In this document: positions 23,358 to 36,657 of the stretch, piece after piece | Position numbering within the stretch: the stretch's first letter is position 1 | Layout: each line of letters starts with the position of its first letter | From: Prunus persica | Taxonomy: Eukaryota > Streptophyta > Magnoliopsida > Rosales > Rosaceae | DNA length: 64,000 nucleotides | Reading direction: 5' to 3' | Assembly: GCF_000346465.2 (NCBI RefSeq) | Contig: NC_034012.1 | Coordinates: 13,674,465-13,738,464 of the forward strand | Program-made: the position numbers and the translations under genes | The notes under the pieces: model-generated | Told to the model about the DNA's origin: nothing | Database searches by the model: none | What the model saw: the letters and a program-made list of their open reading frames with translations, nothing else

Positions 23358-26300
23358 AGAGCCAAAAGCAAAGCACTAACCCCAACAATGGGTGCCAATC
23401 TCTCTACACTCACACTACACAACCTTATCTTACACACAGCACCATCGCCTCTTTTGTGATTAATTCCTTTCTTTAATGTTGACACATGAAGCATGGAAAT
23501 TTTTTAACTACTTGTGTTGTATTTGGCTTGTTCTACATGCCACAAGGTCTTGATATATGATTTATCTGTACTTGCGTTTGATAGAAGTTGAGAATCCAAG
23601 GACAAAAAGAAAGGACTTTCATAAAAAAAACAGATCAGAGAAAAATTAGAAACTTGAAGAGAGAGGGGGGCCTGCGTGAAGGTGGGTTTTTGGGAGGGGC
23701 CAGAATGGGAAGGGGGAGGGGAGGGGGGTGGGGGGTGGTCGGTGGAGGGGCTGCCTGGGAGGGGAAGGGTTTGAGTGGGCCTTGTTTTTCTTTTTATTTT
23801 AGTGTTTTTTTTCATTAATTTATTTGAGGGACAAATTTGGATATTTATAATGAAATTGTGGGGAATGGGTGACTAGATAGCATGATGGGGTGTCTTTAGA
23901 GTATTTTAATGGAAAACTGGATGGAAGTTGAGGGAGGTGGCACATTAACACTAACAATGAAGTTTAGGAGGCCAACTGCCAAAAGAAAAGTATTGGGCGG
24001 TAGATGCACACACCCCTAATAGTCCAGGTGGTATTTGTGCAAATTTCCCTTATTTTTTCCAAGTTTTCTGGTCATTGTATATATCATTTATAAGAAGCAT
24101 GACAATTTTTAACTTGCAGGCATTCCTCAAAAGACTACCCAAAAAAAATTTGCAGGCATTCAATTTTTAATTTGCAGGCACAGTTCATAAAAAAAATCAT
24201 TATAGATTGTTCAGAAGATGGCCAGAAGAAAGATAAAATACAGATGCAATCTAATCTACACATTATTGAGATATTACAGAACTACAAGCAAAATGGAAAT
24301 GAAGGAAAAAAGAAGATCGTAAAAACCTGGAACCATAACCAAGAGACTAAATAATTTTTGAATTGAGGAGAGTACTCCATCAGCATCAATTGGTGTTCTG
24401 GAGCCTGCACAAGAAAACCAGAATTTTCTTTTTCTTTTTAATTCAAATGCTATGACCCCAATGGAATGTGAAGTTACCTTATATATATATACACCTTGCC
24501 TTTAAATAATACCTAGTGAGTAAGCTTATATACATAGAATGAAAATAGGCAACAGCATATACACACACACACACAGATTTTCTAGCATGGAACACCACTG
24601 AGCATGGGGGCCATTGATCGTGAAAGTTAATGTGATCAATAGCATCAAGGGGCATCACGCATCTATGTCACACCAGTGATACACCTTGTATATATTATTC
24701 ATGTACAATAGGGTGATCATGCACACATAGTTATGCAATGTGATGGAGTTAAGAGTAGGAAGAGGGTTTGATATGTAGGAACCAGAATGGAACAATGCCC
24801 TGTTACCATACTTTACTTAAGTTTTGGACAAGAGTATATTGGACAATTTGTATTGCAATTGACAAAGAGAGTTCTCTCAATACATCTACAGAATTTTTTT
24901 GTCTGCCCAATACTGTGGCATATCACTGAAGACCATTTATTAGGCATCAAATCATGTCTGAATGCATGCTTGGTTGATGGAGGAGGTAAGTCGCAACAAC
25001 TCCTTAAAACTTTATTGAAGAGGGGGTAAAGAGGGTTCTAGAACGGTGGTTCTGAATAAAATACTATTGTCAAATGAAAATTTCACTTTGAAGGAAGGGT
25101 TAACTAACCATCCAGTACATCTAAAATTTGCAAAGAGTTGATTGCTGAATCAATCAGTCCATCCGAATGGGAAATTAAGCCACCCAGTAGAGCTACCTGA
25201 ACTAATAATGCAGGAATGAGGAAACATATATGGCTAAGTTGATACACAACATGATCACACCAGAAGAAAACATTACCTCTGCAGTCTCAAGATAAAGATT
25301 TAACTGTCTAATCTGGGGTGAAATAGAAGGTAATGTGACTTCAGAAAATGCTATGCAGGATTTTACAAAACCAAGATGCCTATTCCCATCTTTCAAAGCC
25401 TTAATCGCTAAACAATTACTGGAGTGAATAAGAGTTTCCTGAAAGTAAATTAAGTGTTGAATTAACAGTAGAAAGGAATATATATAAATGAAAGTACATA
25501 TATTTGATATTATGGAAAATTGTCTTCCGATAAATTATCCGGGTTGGTATTAAAACAAGAACTTCTCATCATTGCATCTTTCAACCCAAACTTATCATCA
25601 GACAGTTCAATGCAGTTACATAGAATCAAATCACTACTATCGTTAAAAACAGATATTGGACTTGTCGAAGTTAACAACAAAACATAATCAGGAAATCAAA
25701 AAAACCTTAAGCCCACGAATGCCACCAAAAGATCCACGGCATTCAACTAAGAATGCCAACTGACTCTCCATCTCTGCCCCATAATCAACCTATCAATGAA
25801 GAGCAACAATCAATACCAGACGATCATATGAATTGCTACCCCAAAAGAGTCACAACATTATATTATGTAGTTCAAAATTAATCACCAGAGATACAAACTG
25901 AGAAATCAAACGTGCTGGTTGGTTAGTATCATCTTTTAGATTCCCAAAATTTTCGTCCTGATGTAGAGCCTGAGAAACTTCGAGAAGAAACTGTATGGTT
26001 CGCGGATCACGTATACAACCATTCCTGCCAAATGAATAAGCAAACGTTAAACTGCTCCCAGGAAATTGAAGGACACATCATTCATATGTATAGTAAAAAG
26101 AAAAAGAAAATTCTAATTTAAGCAGTTTCAAAAAGTTCTGAAGTTCAGAAGATGTTTGTCTTTCAAAAGGCACAATAACAGTGAGGTGAGGCATTAAGTA
26201 GATAAAGTAGAAAATGAATATAAAGTAACTAAAAAGGCACCTTATCCCTATATCAAGGATATGCATATTGACGATGCTTCGCGAACTTCCATACATTAGA

Positions 26301-29300
26301 TCCAAGATCTTGAGAAAATGATTCTACAAAATAAAAAGCACAACTAATTACCCATGGGTAGTTCAACAAGATCTTATGGTTCAAAACTACACACCAATTA
26401 TATAACTACAAGCAAGGTGATCATTACTTTAAAATTCCTTGCCATCATGGTATTAACACTGCTTGATAGGAGGGAGAGAGGAGAGAGAGAATACAACCAA
26501 GAAACCAGCTGCACCATAAGTACAAGGAAAAGCATACCATGGAAAATATGTCTTCTAAATCCTTGTAATAAGAAAGAAGCTTCACCAAGATGGACTGCAA
26601 GGTTGCCATTTCATCATCAGCAATCTCTTCACTGCATGCTCGTTTTGAAATACCTTCTAAAATGGAGTTCAGATGGTCATCCTGGCATATAATTAGATTC
26701 AGAGGAAGAAAACCGAGACAGCATGTAGATGCTAATGTGGTATACACACTTTTGCATTCATCAATGCGAAGTTAACAAAAAACAAATATTACAGTTGGAA
26801 TAAAAATCTTATAACAAGAACATCGAAGAGATGTCCCAACAAACCCAGAGAGTGAAGACATTCCAATTAACTCAGCTCAACGTCATCATATTGCCCATTA
26901 ATCTTAACTAAATGTGGGGGGAATTGTCAATAGTGTTTAAGTTTATAAGTAGCAAGCCGAATTTCTCTTATCAATTACCCTTGATATATACAGATGAGAA
27001 GGAAACTCAAAACTGCATAATCTTTTATTTTACCCTTCATAGTCCATACGAGCACTCCACTTTTTTCTGGTGTAACTTACATCAAAACTAGGAGAAAGTC
27101 ACTATTCATGTTACAAATTACATTTGGCATTATGATTTAAATTGTGCAAGAAATTGGAGTTGTTCTTAGACAATATGATTTAACAAAGTGTTAGTTTCCC
27201 TTTTACTTACCTGCGCAAGACCTAAAGTGCTGCACTTTAGTACAATTTAAGTTTAGTATACATTGTTGGTCCAATTCCTTACAATTTAAGCTTTTATGGC
27301 AATTCTCCAGTATGGTATTGGAGCTCGAATGTCCGCAAAACCTTGGTTCAAATCTTAATGTCTCCACTTGTATATTCCTTTTCTAACATGGAAACCTCAC
27401 ATGTCAAGCACGCCTACACATAGACATAGGGATGGGTCTTAATGGGTTTTAAGCCTAATATTTATTGTAGCTTACTTCCTCAAAGTTTAAACAATAAGGA
27501 CAACTGCTTATGGAGGCAGCTTTAGAAATACTAAGTTGAAAGAGTGTTGTTTATAAGAGTTCAATGAGTTGCTAATTGGTTTTATTGGGGTTTTCTCTTT
27601 TTTGTTTTTTGTTTTTGTTTTTGTTTTGGTGGACTGCTTGATCACATTCAAGTAATATCATATTTCTCTGTTTCATAACCCCCCCACAACAACAACAACT
27701 TCAACAAATAGATTAATTTAAAGTAAACAAAGAACCAGTCAACCAGAACGGTGTTACAACCAACTGGAACTTTTGATTCGTCTAATAAATATGAAAACCT
27801 ACTAAGACGCACCATATGATTTTGAAGGATAATATCCACATAAGCATCCGCAACCTTCAAGTACTCATCAAGGCCATCATATTGAACAATAACCTGATTT
27901 ATCATCAAATAAAATACATAAATTAGGTTTAAAATGAAAATTCTTAACCGGATTCCTTAGAAATGAAGTACTATGAAATTTTAAAAAAGAAAAGGTAAAA
28001 TAACCAATGAAAAATAAAAACTAAGCAACTGGAAACAGATCCCTCTAAATACCTGGATGGCTTTGTCCACCACAGCATTGGCAGTGTCAATTTGAGATCT
28101 TTCACACAGCCTAAATCCAAGTAACCTGTAATTCAAGCACTTTCCCAACCAAAAAAAAAAGAAGCAACAGAGATGATTCAAGAACTGCACATTGAAGACG
28201 GTTTTTCATTGATAAACTTGGACCTAACATCTAGATTAACCCAGGAAGGGTGACACATCAATAATGAAGTGCTTTACGTGTTCCAAAGTTATGACTTGAC
28301 CACCTTCTTATGAACAATACCTGATCAAAGGAATCATCATTGCTTAACTCAATGAGACGAAGGATCTCCACAGCCCTTGAGCTAACTACTTCCGATGGAA
28401 GTTGCTTGAGTAGATGATGAAGAACAATTGAGACATATGGGAACCTTCCAAACAACTCCATTTGGTTGTCCCCAAGTCCAAGCTCAACGAGCACATCACC
28501 TACTTGTCTCTTTCAACAGATTAAAATTATGACTACATCATTACACAGTAAAGAGTACTACTTCATGTCACAAAAGCTATTCATGATTTGATAGATTCAA
28601 CTACCAATTAATTCATCTCACACCAGCATCATGTTTGGATATATTCAAAAACATTCTCTAAAACTTTTAAGAGATGAAAGAAGGCTTTGGAGTGAGCACA
28701 ATGAATATGAGACTCCCAACAAATCCGACATAGTTCAAATGGTATAATATTATGTTCTGCTTTATAATTACTTCAAAGGGTTCATACCAGCATATTAATG
28801 CTTATTAAATCCTAAAGCACCGTGCACTACCAATACCACATAAGTTTGCTTCCTATATTTTCAAAACAAGATATATCCAGGGCAATGGAATTTTGAATAT
28901 AGCCATTTAATATAGAGTGCCGAAGACAAGTATTATTGCTACATGCAGTACATACCTCGGACATGTTCTTAAATATGCATTTCATGATAAACTCAATGGT
29001 GGGTTCCATCAGGCTGACAAGCAATCTTTTGTTGTCACTCAAATTTCCATGACTGGTTTCCTCTGCTGACATGACCCGCATCAACACAATTTTGAAGTCA
29101 TTCGCACAAGTGAGCAGGCATCCTGTAAAATAATTGCCAAACATGAGACTGTAAAGTATTTATTATTAATACTGTTAGAAGTAAATAGTAAGAGTAAATA
29201 GTAAGAAGATGTTGTTTACCAACAGAAGGTTCAAATAGATTATTCAAGAACTCTATCAATCTGAGGTCCAAGCTAGGCTAGAATGCATGAATGATTTTAT

Positions 29301-32300
29301 AAATTTGAGACCAAGTTATACATGTTTTAGCATAATTTTGGTTTAAGCAGGAGCACAATTAGATTTCACCTATACTACAAACTTTCTGGTCAGTAAACCT
29401 TATCACCTATAGAAGTGGCAAGCACCAAAATAAACTGATAATTTATGAAATTAGCAAAAAAAATTTAACCTTTAAGAAAGACTATAAATAAAGTATTGAG
29501 AGCAAAAAAAAATTCTTTCTAGCGGCTATTTATGCATTCAACCATTATCAGTTCTGACTCTTCTAAAGGTTGTTCTCTGACAAAACTATGATGAAAAATA
29601 ATTTTTTCATCAAATGACAGGGAAAGGGGGTTTTCAACTTGGGATCTCAGGTGCAAGGGGTAAACGCTCTTAACCACTAGATTTGAAAGCCCCTTGCAAC
29701 AAGGATAAATGAATTGAAAAACACCCCAAACATCAATCTATTTTAGTTCAAAAAGGAAGTTAATCAAACTGAAATTTTGATTCAGTTTACAGTCCACCAT
29801 TTTCTCTGCACCTTACTAAACATTGGATTTTTGTTTCAAGACAACTCCTACCTACAATTGCATTATAGTGATGATTGGAAATTGGAATGGATGAGAATAA
29901 GCATATAACAGGCCACGTGTCTTGGTGAGATGAGTAGTGTTCTGCCATACATATTTTTGATTTCAACAGGTCACTAAACCCATCTGATTGGGTCAGTTAT
30001 CTATGCCCTGCTGCCACAAAGTGCTACTGGGAAGGCACGTCATGAACAATCGTGTCCTTCCTCACTAATCCTATTTGCATTATTCTTATCTTCTCTGCTT
30101 CTCTTTTCTTTTTTTCTTCAAATTGAACCAAATCAATCCACCACCAGTCACCAGTAAATTTATCAGCTGTGTTGTGACTATAAATGTAGCACAGAAAATA
30201 TATACCTGTATCATGTGAAGGCAAATTCCTCATACAATGGGACATATACAGACGGCAATAGGCAGATGCCAATGGATCTGCTAACCCTCTCGTCATCATT
30301 ACCAAGCGCCGGAGACTGTCAAGAGGTTGGTCAACCAAGAAACGCCAGCAAGGCAATAATGCCAGCTCCAAATAACTGAAATTCATATCAAATTAATACC
30401 TGGGTAATTCCATATTTAGAAAAAGGGGATGTGACAGAAGGAAAAAGCAAGAAGGAAATTCTTGCACGTAGAAACTACAAGTAAAAGAGCATAAAAAGAA
30501 AGTTGATCAAAAACATTGGAAGTCAATCAGGCAGTAACAATCAAGTACTGAGATCTTAAACATGGTCATTTATTTATTAAAGAAAACTACCGAAGATTAC
30601 AACACCATTAGAACAGAACAAAAGTAAGGCTCCATGCATTGCTACAGCATTTTTAGAGAGAGAGAGAGAATGAACAAAAAATCATAAAAATAATGAACAA
30701 GAACTTACATGCGTGGAAGAAGCTCTCGGACAGCACCAATTTTGCAGAACCAGTTATTGCAAGTTTCTTTGGCATCAGAGCAAACATCACTTGCTGAAAA
30801 GTTCTCTGCCGTAAACCAATCAAAACTTCAGGAAAAAAAAATCATAAAACTGATACAGTAAAACGACACCAACAATCTGCAAACCAATTGAAGTTAATTA
30901 ATGTTAGGAGTGCAAACAAAAATGATAACCAATAGTGGAGATAAGGAAGACTGGCATATAAGTTTGCTAGTTCTCCAAGGCATCGATGATACATCGCGTC
31001 CTGTATTAAAGTTATGTATATGACAGTCCACTTTGTCTGCTTTTTACAAAATGATCAGGCAAGTTAAGTTTCGCTTTCAACCATGTCAACATGCATAAAG
31101 ATTTATTCCATACAAACCAGCATATAAATATGTGGCACTTCGACATATTCTAGAAATAGCTTCAAACAAAAAGACTTCAAAAGTACTGCTTCTAAGGAAA
31201 ATAAAACAACTGACACAGAGGAAGAAATTTAACAGCAAACCTGGTAAGAAGCAGAATTTGGTTTCATCTTCATCAAATTCAGCTTTCAATTTGATGCGTT
31301 CCCATACCATATCCCCAAGCATATCCAAAATATCCGTAGCAAGAGCAAAGAGTGTAGGATAGCATTGTAAAACAGATGTATCCATCAAAAGCCTAGCAAC
31401 CTGTCAAAAGAAAATTGCTTTTGAAATGATAAAAGGTAATAACATTTACACAAAGAAGCAGCAGCATATACTCCTAAACCTATTTCTCTCACAAGATGGA
31501 GGAACATGAATTAGTAATATGATCCATGGGCCTATCAAACCTTTTTTTTAAGACAAACTAAATTTACATAAAAGTGGAAATGAGAAAACTGGTTATGTGT
31601 GCAATGAAGGAAAAACTTTAAGCTTGAGTTATAAACATGTATGGCTAAATTAACTTCAGAATGGCCTAATTCTCAGACAAGATGGATTCTTAACATGAAT
31701 TGGTAATCTAACATGTTGACCTTTCAGAACTCATAAAAAAAATGACCTTTTGCATAAGAGGCTACAGCTAAAATTTAGTGTTTTATGCCAAATAAATGGA
31801 AATATTAAAGCTCGAGTATAAGCACATATATCGCTAAGTAACTTCATAAATGATTTCATAGTAAAGGATGAAGATGCAATGAAGTTTTCAGCATATAATG
31901 AAATAGTAAACCTATGTAATCTTTTTTCATACCACAAACTCTCTCGAGGTAAGATACATTGTGCAAACCGAATTATCAACAAAAAATAATAAAATTACTT
32001 TTATTGATATTTTCAAGGATGTCACACGATCATCAGCATGCCATGCACGAGTTAATTCAGCTTTAAGTTCATGCAACCGAGAAACATATTCCCGCCCTGT
32101 GATGACCTTGCCACCCTCTTCTGCAAATTTTTCTGGATCGTCCAGTTCCTCCAAATGCATACTTGTTGAAGATTTCTCATATGCTGTAAATTCACATCAT
32201 TAACAAAGAAAACCAAGTGATTGTTATAGCTGCTTTAACACATCGAGTATTGGCAACAAAAATCTGGTGAAAATGATACTTTGTAGTTAGACAAAGGAAA

Positions 32301-33644
32301 GGAGGCTGACATACTTTTCCTGCCTTTCACCATCACATCGGACATCTGTAATTATTAAGAAAAGGAAAAAAAGGGTTACAAGGTAGGTTACAGCTTTCAA
32401 TAAGGTACATAAGGATAGGGAATAGCTGGGCCACTTTAAAATATGATAATACCATTTAGGGAAAAATATAAAGATTTATCAAAAAGCTAATGAATGGGGA
32501 AGCTTATAAAAGAGATATAGATAAGAAGATTTGAATTCCCATAGCATACTTCATACTTTTGAAAACTAGCCAGCAACAAGTGCAGTAACATTAATCCAGG
32601 AAACCCAAAAATAAAACTCTATTTCAATATGAAAAACATATAGAATCTGAAACCGATGTCAGAAACATAAGCCTTGCCTGCTAAGATATTTCATGCTTTT
32701 GTTTTGAAAACTAGCTAGCAACAATTGAAGTGGCATTCATCCAGGAACCAAACTCTAATTCATTACGAAATATACAGAATTGAAAATGGTGTCAGACACA
32801 AAGGCAACCCAGATATACTAGCTTGAAAATTACTCAAGATACCATCAAGCCACAGAAGATTGCACAAAATTTGAATATTGCACAAAATTTGAATATAGCA
32901 CAGAATGTGGAACTCAAAAAAAAATCAAGAAGCATGAAATGCTTACTGAAGAAGTTGAAACTGTTTTGGAGACTGGAAACCTCTGCATCAGGGATCTCTT
33001 AAAAGAGGCCCATTCTTTAGATGGATTTTGAATAGAAGCTTCACTGGAGAGCCCTGCCCCAGAACTGGTTTCAATGTCTACTAAATCCTCTCTAGCAGCT
33101 TCGGCATTGTTATCGGACCTTCTTAGCGGGTCCAAAAACTCCGTATCCCAATGGTCCACGACCTCAACCTATATCAAAATACTGCAATTTCTAAACAATC
33201 CAAGACTTTCAAAGATATCATAATCAAAGCACAAGACCAAAGAAGTAATCAGATTTACTATAATTTGACATGGAATTTTCACACTTAGAGAATAAAAATG
33301 AGACATTGCATCCATCTATGATTAACAAAAACAAATTGTGCTCAAGTAGATGATAGTTCAAGCTCAAGCTCAAGCCTGTCTAACAAACCAAATTGCTCAA
33401 GCAAGTAAAATTCTTTTACTATCTGCGATCACGAATTTGAATTTCCTACGCTTTCTATGCAACCAAACAGATGCTTAGTGGCAGAGGTAACGAAATAACG
33501 AAAATTTGAATATATGATCGATGTGATTGGAACCTGGAGGTGAGGTAGAGACGATGGAGCGGAGAGAGGGTGATCGCCCGCTCTTACTCGCGGAAGCGCG
33601 TGGGCTTGCTTTTCGGCACTGTAATTGCGAGGTCTGAACTCCAT
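20347..33644 (-). CDS. VPS35L/C16orf62-like protein (retriever subunit)
   Basis: Predicted endosomal recycling protein of the VPS35-like family. In animals VPS35L joins VPS26C and VPS29 in retriever, which returns cargo from endosomes to the cell surface. I rebuilt 23 coding exons: 33644-33534, 33168-32947, 32345-32315, 32183-31999, 31400-31241, 30805-30709, 30375-30206, 29122-28956, 28509-28321, 28139-28053, 27893-27813, 26681-26538, 26323-26241, 26024-25886, 25789-25706, 25438-25277, 25196-25109, 24404-24327, 22612-22546, 22465-22366, 22136-22020, 21933-21877, 20481-20347. They total 2754 bp (917 residues plus stop) with all phases consistent; human VPS35L is about 960. Recognisable blocks include the MEFRPRNYSAE start, LGDMVWERIK, SDAKETCNNWF, LPCWRFL, VMMTRGLADPLASAYCR and, near the end, NLVDAIQQEPS. 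No membrane segment or signal peptide is seen. Introns 18 and 22 hold transposons. Confidence 0.9.
21511..21849. mobile_element. TIR MITE in VPS35L intron 22
   Basis: The left end CCCTTTTGGTAAC and the reverse complement of the right end, CTTTTTGGTAACC, are inverted repeats around a 340-bp A/T-rich unit with long T and A runs. It ends 28 bp from the splice donor of VPS35L exon 22 (donor at 21875-21876). The target duplication is not clear and the superfamily is not assigned. Confidence 0.45.
23033..24049. mobile_element. Mutator-like TIR element in VPS35L intron 18
   Basis: The ends are long imperfect inverted repeats. The left end reads GGAAAGTAGCATAAATACCA and the right end, reverse complemented, GGGAAATTTGCACAAATACC. 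Both continue through a CTTGGACTA or CTGGACTAT block and a stretch with ACC[A/G]CCCAATA. The flanking T-rich sequences could be a diverged 9-bp duplication. The interior holds a (CT)n/(CA)n microsatellite at about 23309-23358 and a G-rich stretch at 23660-23760. No transposase. Confidence 0.65.
24481..24575. repeat. TA and CA microsatellites in VPS35L intron 17
   Basis: A short (TA)n run lies at about 24481-24492 and a (CA)n run at about 24561-24575, both inside the intron upstream of exon 18 in the sense of transcription. Confidence 0.7.
29605..29695 (-). mobile_element. tRNA-derived SINE fragment in a VPS35L intron
   Basis: The minus strand reads TCTAGTGGTTAAGAGCG, a good pol III A box, and about 30 nt later GAGATCCCAAGTTG, a weak B box. 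This is the promoter layout of tRNA-derived plant SINEs. It lies in the intron between exons 7 and 8. No poly(A) or target duplication was resolved. Confidence 0.45.
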
Positions 33645-34125
33645 GGTGAAGCAAACTATGGGACCGCGCTGCTTCTTTTTCTGTGGAGAAAGATGTCAAA
33701 GGTGGTATCGCGACGGCCGTTTGCCGTTCTGGCCAGATGTCGTTTTCTTGGGAAAATGGCCGTAAGAACTAGAAAACGTCATGTCGTTGAGAAAGCATTT
33801 TTTGTCAATTGCTAGTGTATGTTAAATCTTGCTTTTTCCCAAGAAAATAGTTATTAAATCATAATTTATACCCCTAATTTTTTCTCATAAACAAGTCTCA
33901 AAAATCCATTATACGGAAGCAGATGTAAATAGGCCAATTGGCTAGGGTAGTGAGCTTATCGCCTTTATCTAAGTTCTAATCACCTACATAAATAAAAATT
34001 TCATTGTACAATAACAAAAATCATTTAAAATAGTGTATATATACCCAATTAGTACTCATGTATTAACAGTTAATATATATATATAAATGTCTTGGTTAAT
34101 ATACTTTTCAAGGACTTAGTACTCG
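33645..34125. other. Upstream region of VPS35L
   Basis: A GC-richer stretch (33650-33780) next to the start codon is the probable 5' UTR and core promoter. It is followed by AT-rich DNA. A short tRNA-like stretch GGCCAATTGGCTAGGGTAG (about 33931-33949) may be a SINE relic. No gene. Confidence 0.35.
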
Positions 34126-34129
34126 TTTG

Positions 34130-36620
34130 GCATTGCTTATTTGGGATGATAAGTGATTTTTTAAAAAATTTGGGAAGCCCAGCCCGTTTGGTAACCTAAG
34201 ATAAAATCACTTATTACTAAAAATTGTTGTGGAAGAAAGTAATAAAGGAAAGCAATAATGAGCTGTTTTCAATTTCTGATTATGCGATAATCAGATTTGA
34301 GGAAGCGTTGGGTTTAATGAAAATTAAAAAATTCCAAAAATACCCCAATATGATTTCACGCTCTCCTTTTCTTTGTGCGTCTTCTCTATCCCACCCCACA
34401 TAGCACTCTTCTCCTTCTCTTCCATTCTTCTTCCATTTTTTTTCTTGTTTGATCAATTGAAGTGCACTCCTAAGAAGCCACAAGACTCAAGTAAGAGGCA
34501 TATTGTGTTTATTTCTTCTCAATTTCATTCTTCCCTTTTTCTCTTTAATTTTTAGGTTTTTAACTATCTTGGTTCTTCTTCACGCCATCTCTTCATAGAG
34601 ATCACTTATCTCCTTCTCTTCCACATACTGCCTACGATTTTTTCTAGTTGGATCAATTGAATCGCACTGCTAAGCTACAAGACTCAGGTAAGAGCCGCAT
34701 ATTATGTTTATTTCTTTTCAATTTCCTTGTTCCCTCTTTCTCTTTGATTTCTAGGATTTTAACTTTCAATTGTAGCTGCTGTTGGTTTTCTATATTACGT
34801 ATTGGCATGAGAATGGCATTTTTCCATTTCGGTTTTAGGGCCCTTTCCTGCTGCTACTCTTCCATCTCTCTCTCTAGTCATACTCTTGTACTGATGATAT
34901 GACTACAGTGTGTGTGTGAGTAGGAGTTATCGTACGTAGTGGGCGACTTTTTTTTTCTTTCTGAATTATCATATCATATATGCTTATAAGTATTTTATTC
35001 TTCTGCCTTCTTGACCACCTAAACCAAATATTCAATTCATACCTAGACTACTTTTGTTAGGGCCCTTTCCTGATAGGGTCAAGTTCCTATAAACTGGTTG
35101 AATTGGTATAGAATAGGGAAATAGCAAATAGATTTCGAGGAGGTCATAACTTCTTGGAATTTTCTTACTTGGAATTTTCTACTTGGAAATAGGCAAATAG
35201 ATTTCGAGGCAAATAGGGTCAACCTCCAAAGCATGAAGCTGTATTTTTTACTTGGAATTTTCTATTATTATCTTGGGCATAACTTCTTCTTTTCAGGTTC
35301 TTCAATTCTAGCGTATTTCTTCTTTTTATTATTTCTTTCTAATGTTGGAATTTAGGAACAAAGGAATTTAGGGATTTAGTGAACCCATCTATTTTACTGT
35401 CTAGATATATGCCTCATTTCAAGGTAACTATTGCATCTGCGACTCTTAAATATTTATCTATGTTTTATTATGCTATAATTAATATTATGTTTGTCTTTTT
35501 ATCTCTTGTAGGATTGTATTTGTGCTATAGATGGGGTTCATGTCCAAGCCATAGTAACCCATTCTAATCAAATACCATTTATTGGTAAAAAAGGGATACA
35601 TACCCAAAATGTGATGGCTGCATGCAATTTTGACATGCAATTTATATTTGCATATGCCGGATGGGAAGGCACAGCCCATGACACAAAGATATTTCTATCG
35701 GCTTTACGTTATCAAAGTTTGAATTTTCCTAAACCTCCATCTGGTATTATTTCTATCTAACTAAAAAAATTCATATAATTTATATTTCAGTTTTTTACAC
35801 TGTGAATAATCAATTAAATTTCTTTTGTAGGGAAATATTATCTAGTAGATACGGGATACCCACAAATGAGAGGCTACTTGGGACCATATAAAGGTGAAAG
35901 ATATCATCTTCCTAATTTTCGTAGGGGTGTTCAACCGATGGGACATAAAGAGGTATTCAATCATGCACACTTATCCCTTAGAAGTGTTATTGAACGCACT
36001 TTTGGAATATGGAAAAAGAGATGGAGTATTTTACGAGACATGCCTAGTTATCCTTTTGCAAAACAAGTAAAAATCATTATTGCAACCATGGCACTTCATA
36101 ACTATATAAGAAGATATGCCAAACGTGACTATCATTTTGATGAAATTGAAGATGACCTAAATGGTATTCAAGGTAAAGAGATTGAGATAGAGGTTGATGC
36201 ACAACAAGAAGATGGTCCTGCAACACAAGAAATGGAGGCATTGAGAAATCATATAGCCGCAATTTTAATGAGTTCATCTACTTAGAAATGTATATGATTG
36301 CTTGTTTATGACTAGCTTAATTTTTGTTATGACCATATTTTTTACAATATATTTGTTTTTAATGGAAACTTTATTAATTGTATCATTAAAATAAAATTTA
36401 TGGTGTGATGGAACATGTGTAATACAAATATATATATATATATATAAGATAAAGTGAAAGTTCTTTTTCTTTTACCAAACACTTAAACATAAAAGCCAAT
36501 TCAACATAATGCCATTTTTAGTTATTATACACAGCTCACAGCACTTTCACAAAAAATTTACCAAACATTCAAAAACTGATTATTATACAAATAGCACTTT
36601 TTAGTCTTTATATCCTTTGT
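34130..36620 (+). mobile_element. PIF/Harbinger element carrying transposase (bounds approximate)
   Basis: The region around the transposase carries subterminal GTTTGGTAA-type motifs (34186-34196 on plus; TTACCAAAC near 36472 and 36560 on the other strand), which resemble Harbinger ends. A clean TIR pair and TNA duplication were not found, so the right end may be truncated by the adjacent Athila remnant. The second, MYB-like ORF usual in autonomous Harbinger elements was not recognised. Confidence 0.55.
35344..36285 (+). CDS. PIF/Harbinger (HARBI1/ALP1-like) DDE transposase, 5' incomplete
   Basis: Transposase with the DDE_Tnp_4 fold. Three exons join in frame: about 35344-35423 (ending MPHFK), 35512-35743 (starting DCICAIDG) and 35831-36285 (from G/KYYLVDTGYP to the stop). 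The presumed acidic triad is present: Asp in CAIDGVHV, Asp in LVDTGYP and Glu in VIERTFG. The conserved GWEGTAHD and ALHNYIRR blocks are also seen. The C-terminal half has no stop or frameshift. The N-terminal helix-turn-helix part was not found upstream, so the gene is either truncated or has further 5' exons. Plant relatives include ALP1, domesticated from the same family. The setting here, with transposon-like flanks, favours a mobile copy. Confidence 0.78.
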
Positions 36621-36657
36621 AGCATTTGTTACTGTTTTAGAGTCTGACACAAAGCTA

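Noticed and set aside
23504..23815. 103-codon Pro/Ser/Thr-rich minus-strand frame inside VPS35L intron 18
   Set aside because: It translates the C-rich complement of a G-rich stretch in the Mutator-like element and is low-complexity.
27310..27400. tRNA-like stretch with GGTTCAAATC in a VPS35L intron
   Set aside because: No A box at the right distance and no cloverleaf could be drawn. It could be an old SINE, but the support is too weak to list.
30930..31000. Exon-like 71-bp segment in the VPS35L intron between exons 5 and 6, flanked by AG and GT, with one frame reading smoothly (YHRCLGELANLYASLPY)
   Set aside because: Exon 5 joins exon 6 perfectly in phase without it (LPENFSASD), and including it shifts the frame. 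It may be a rare alternative exon, but nothing else supports it.
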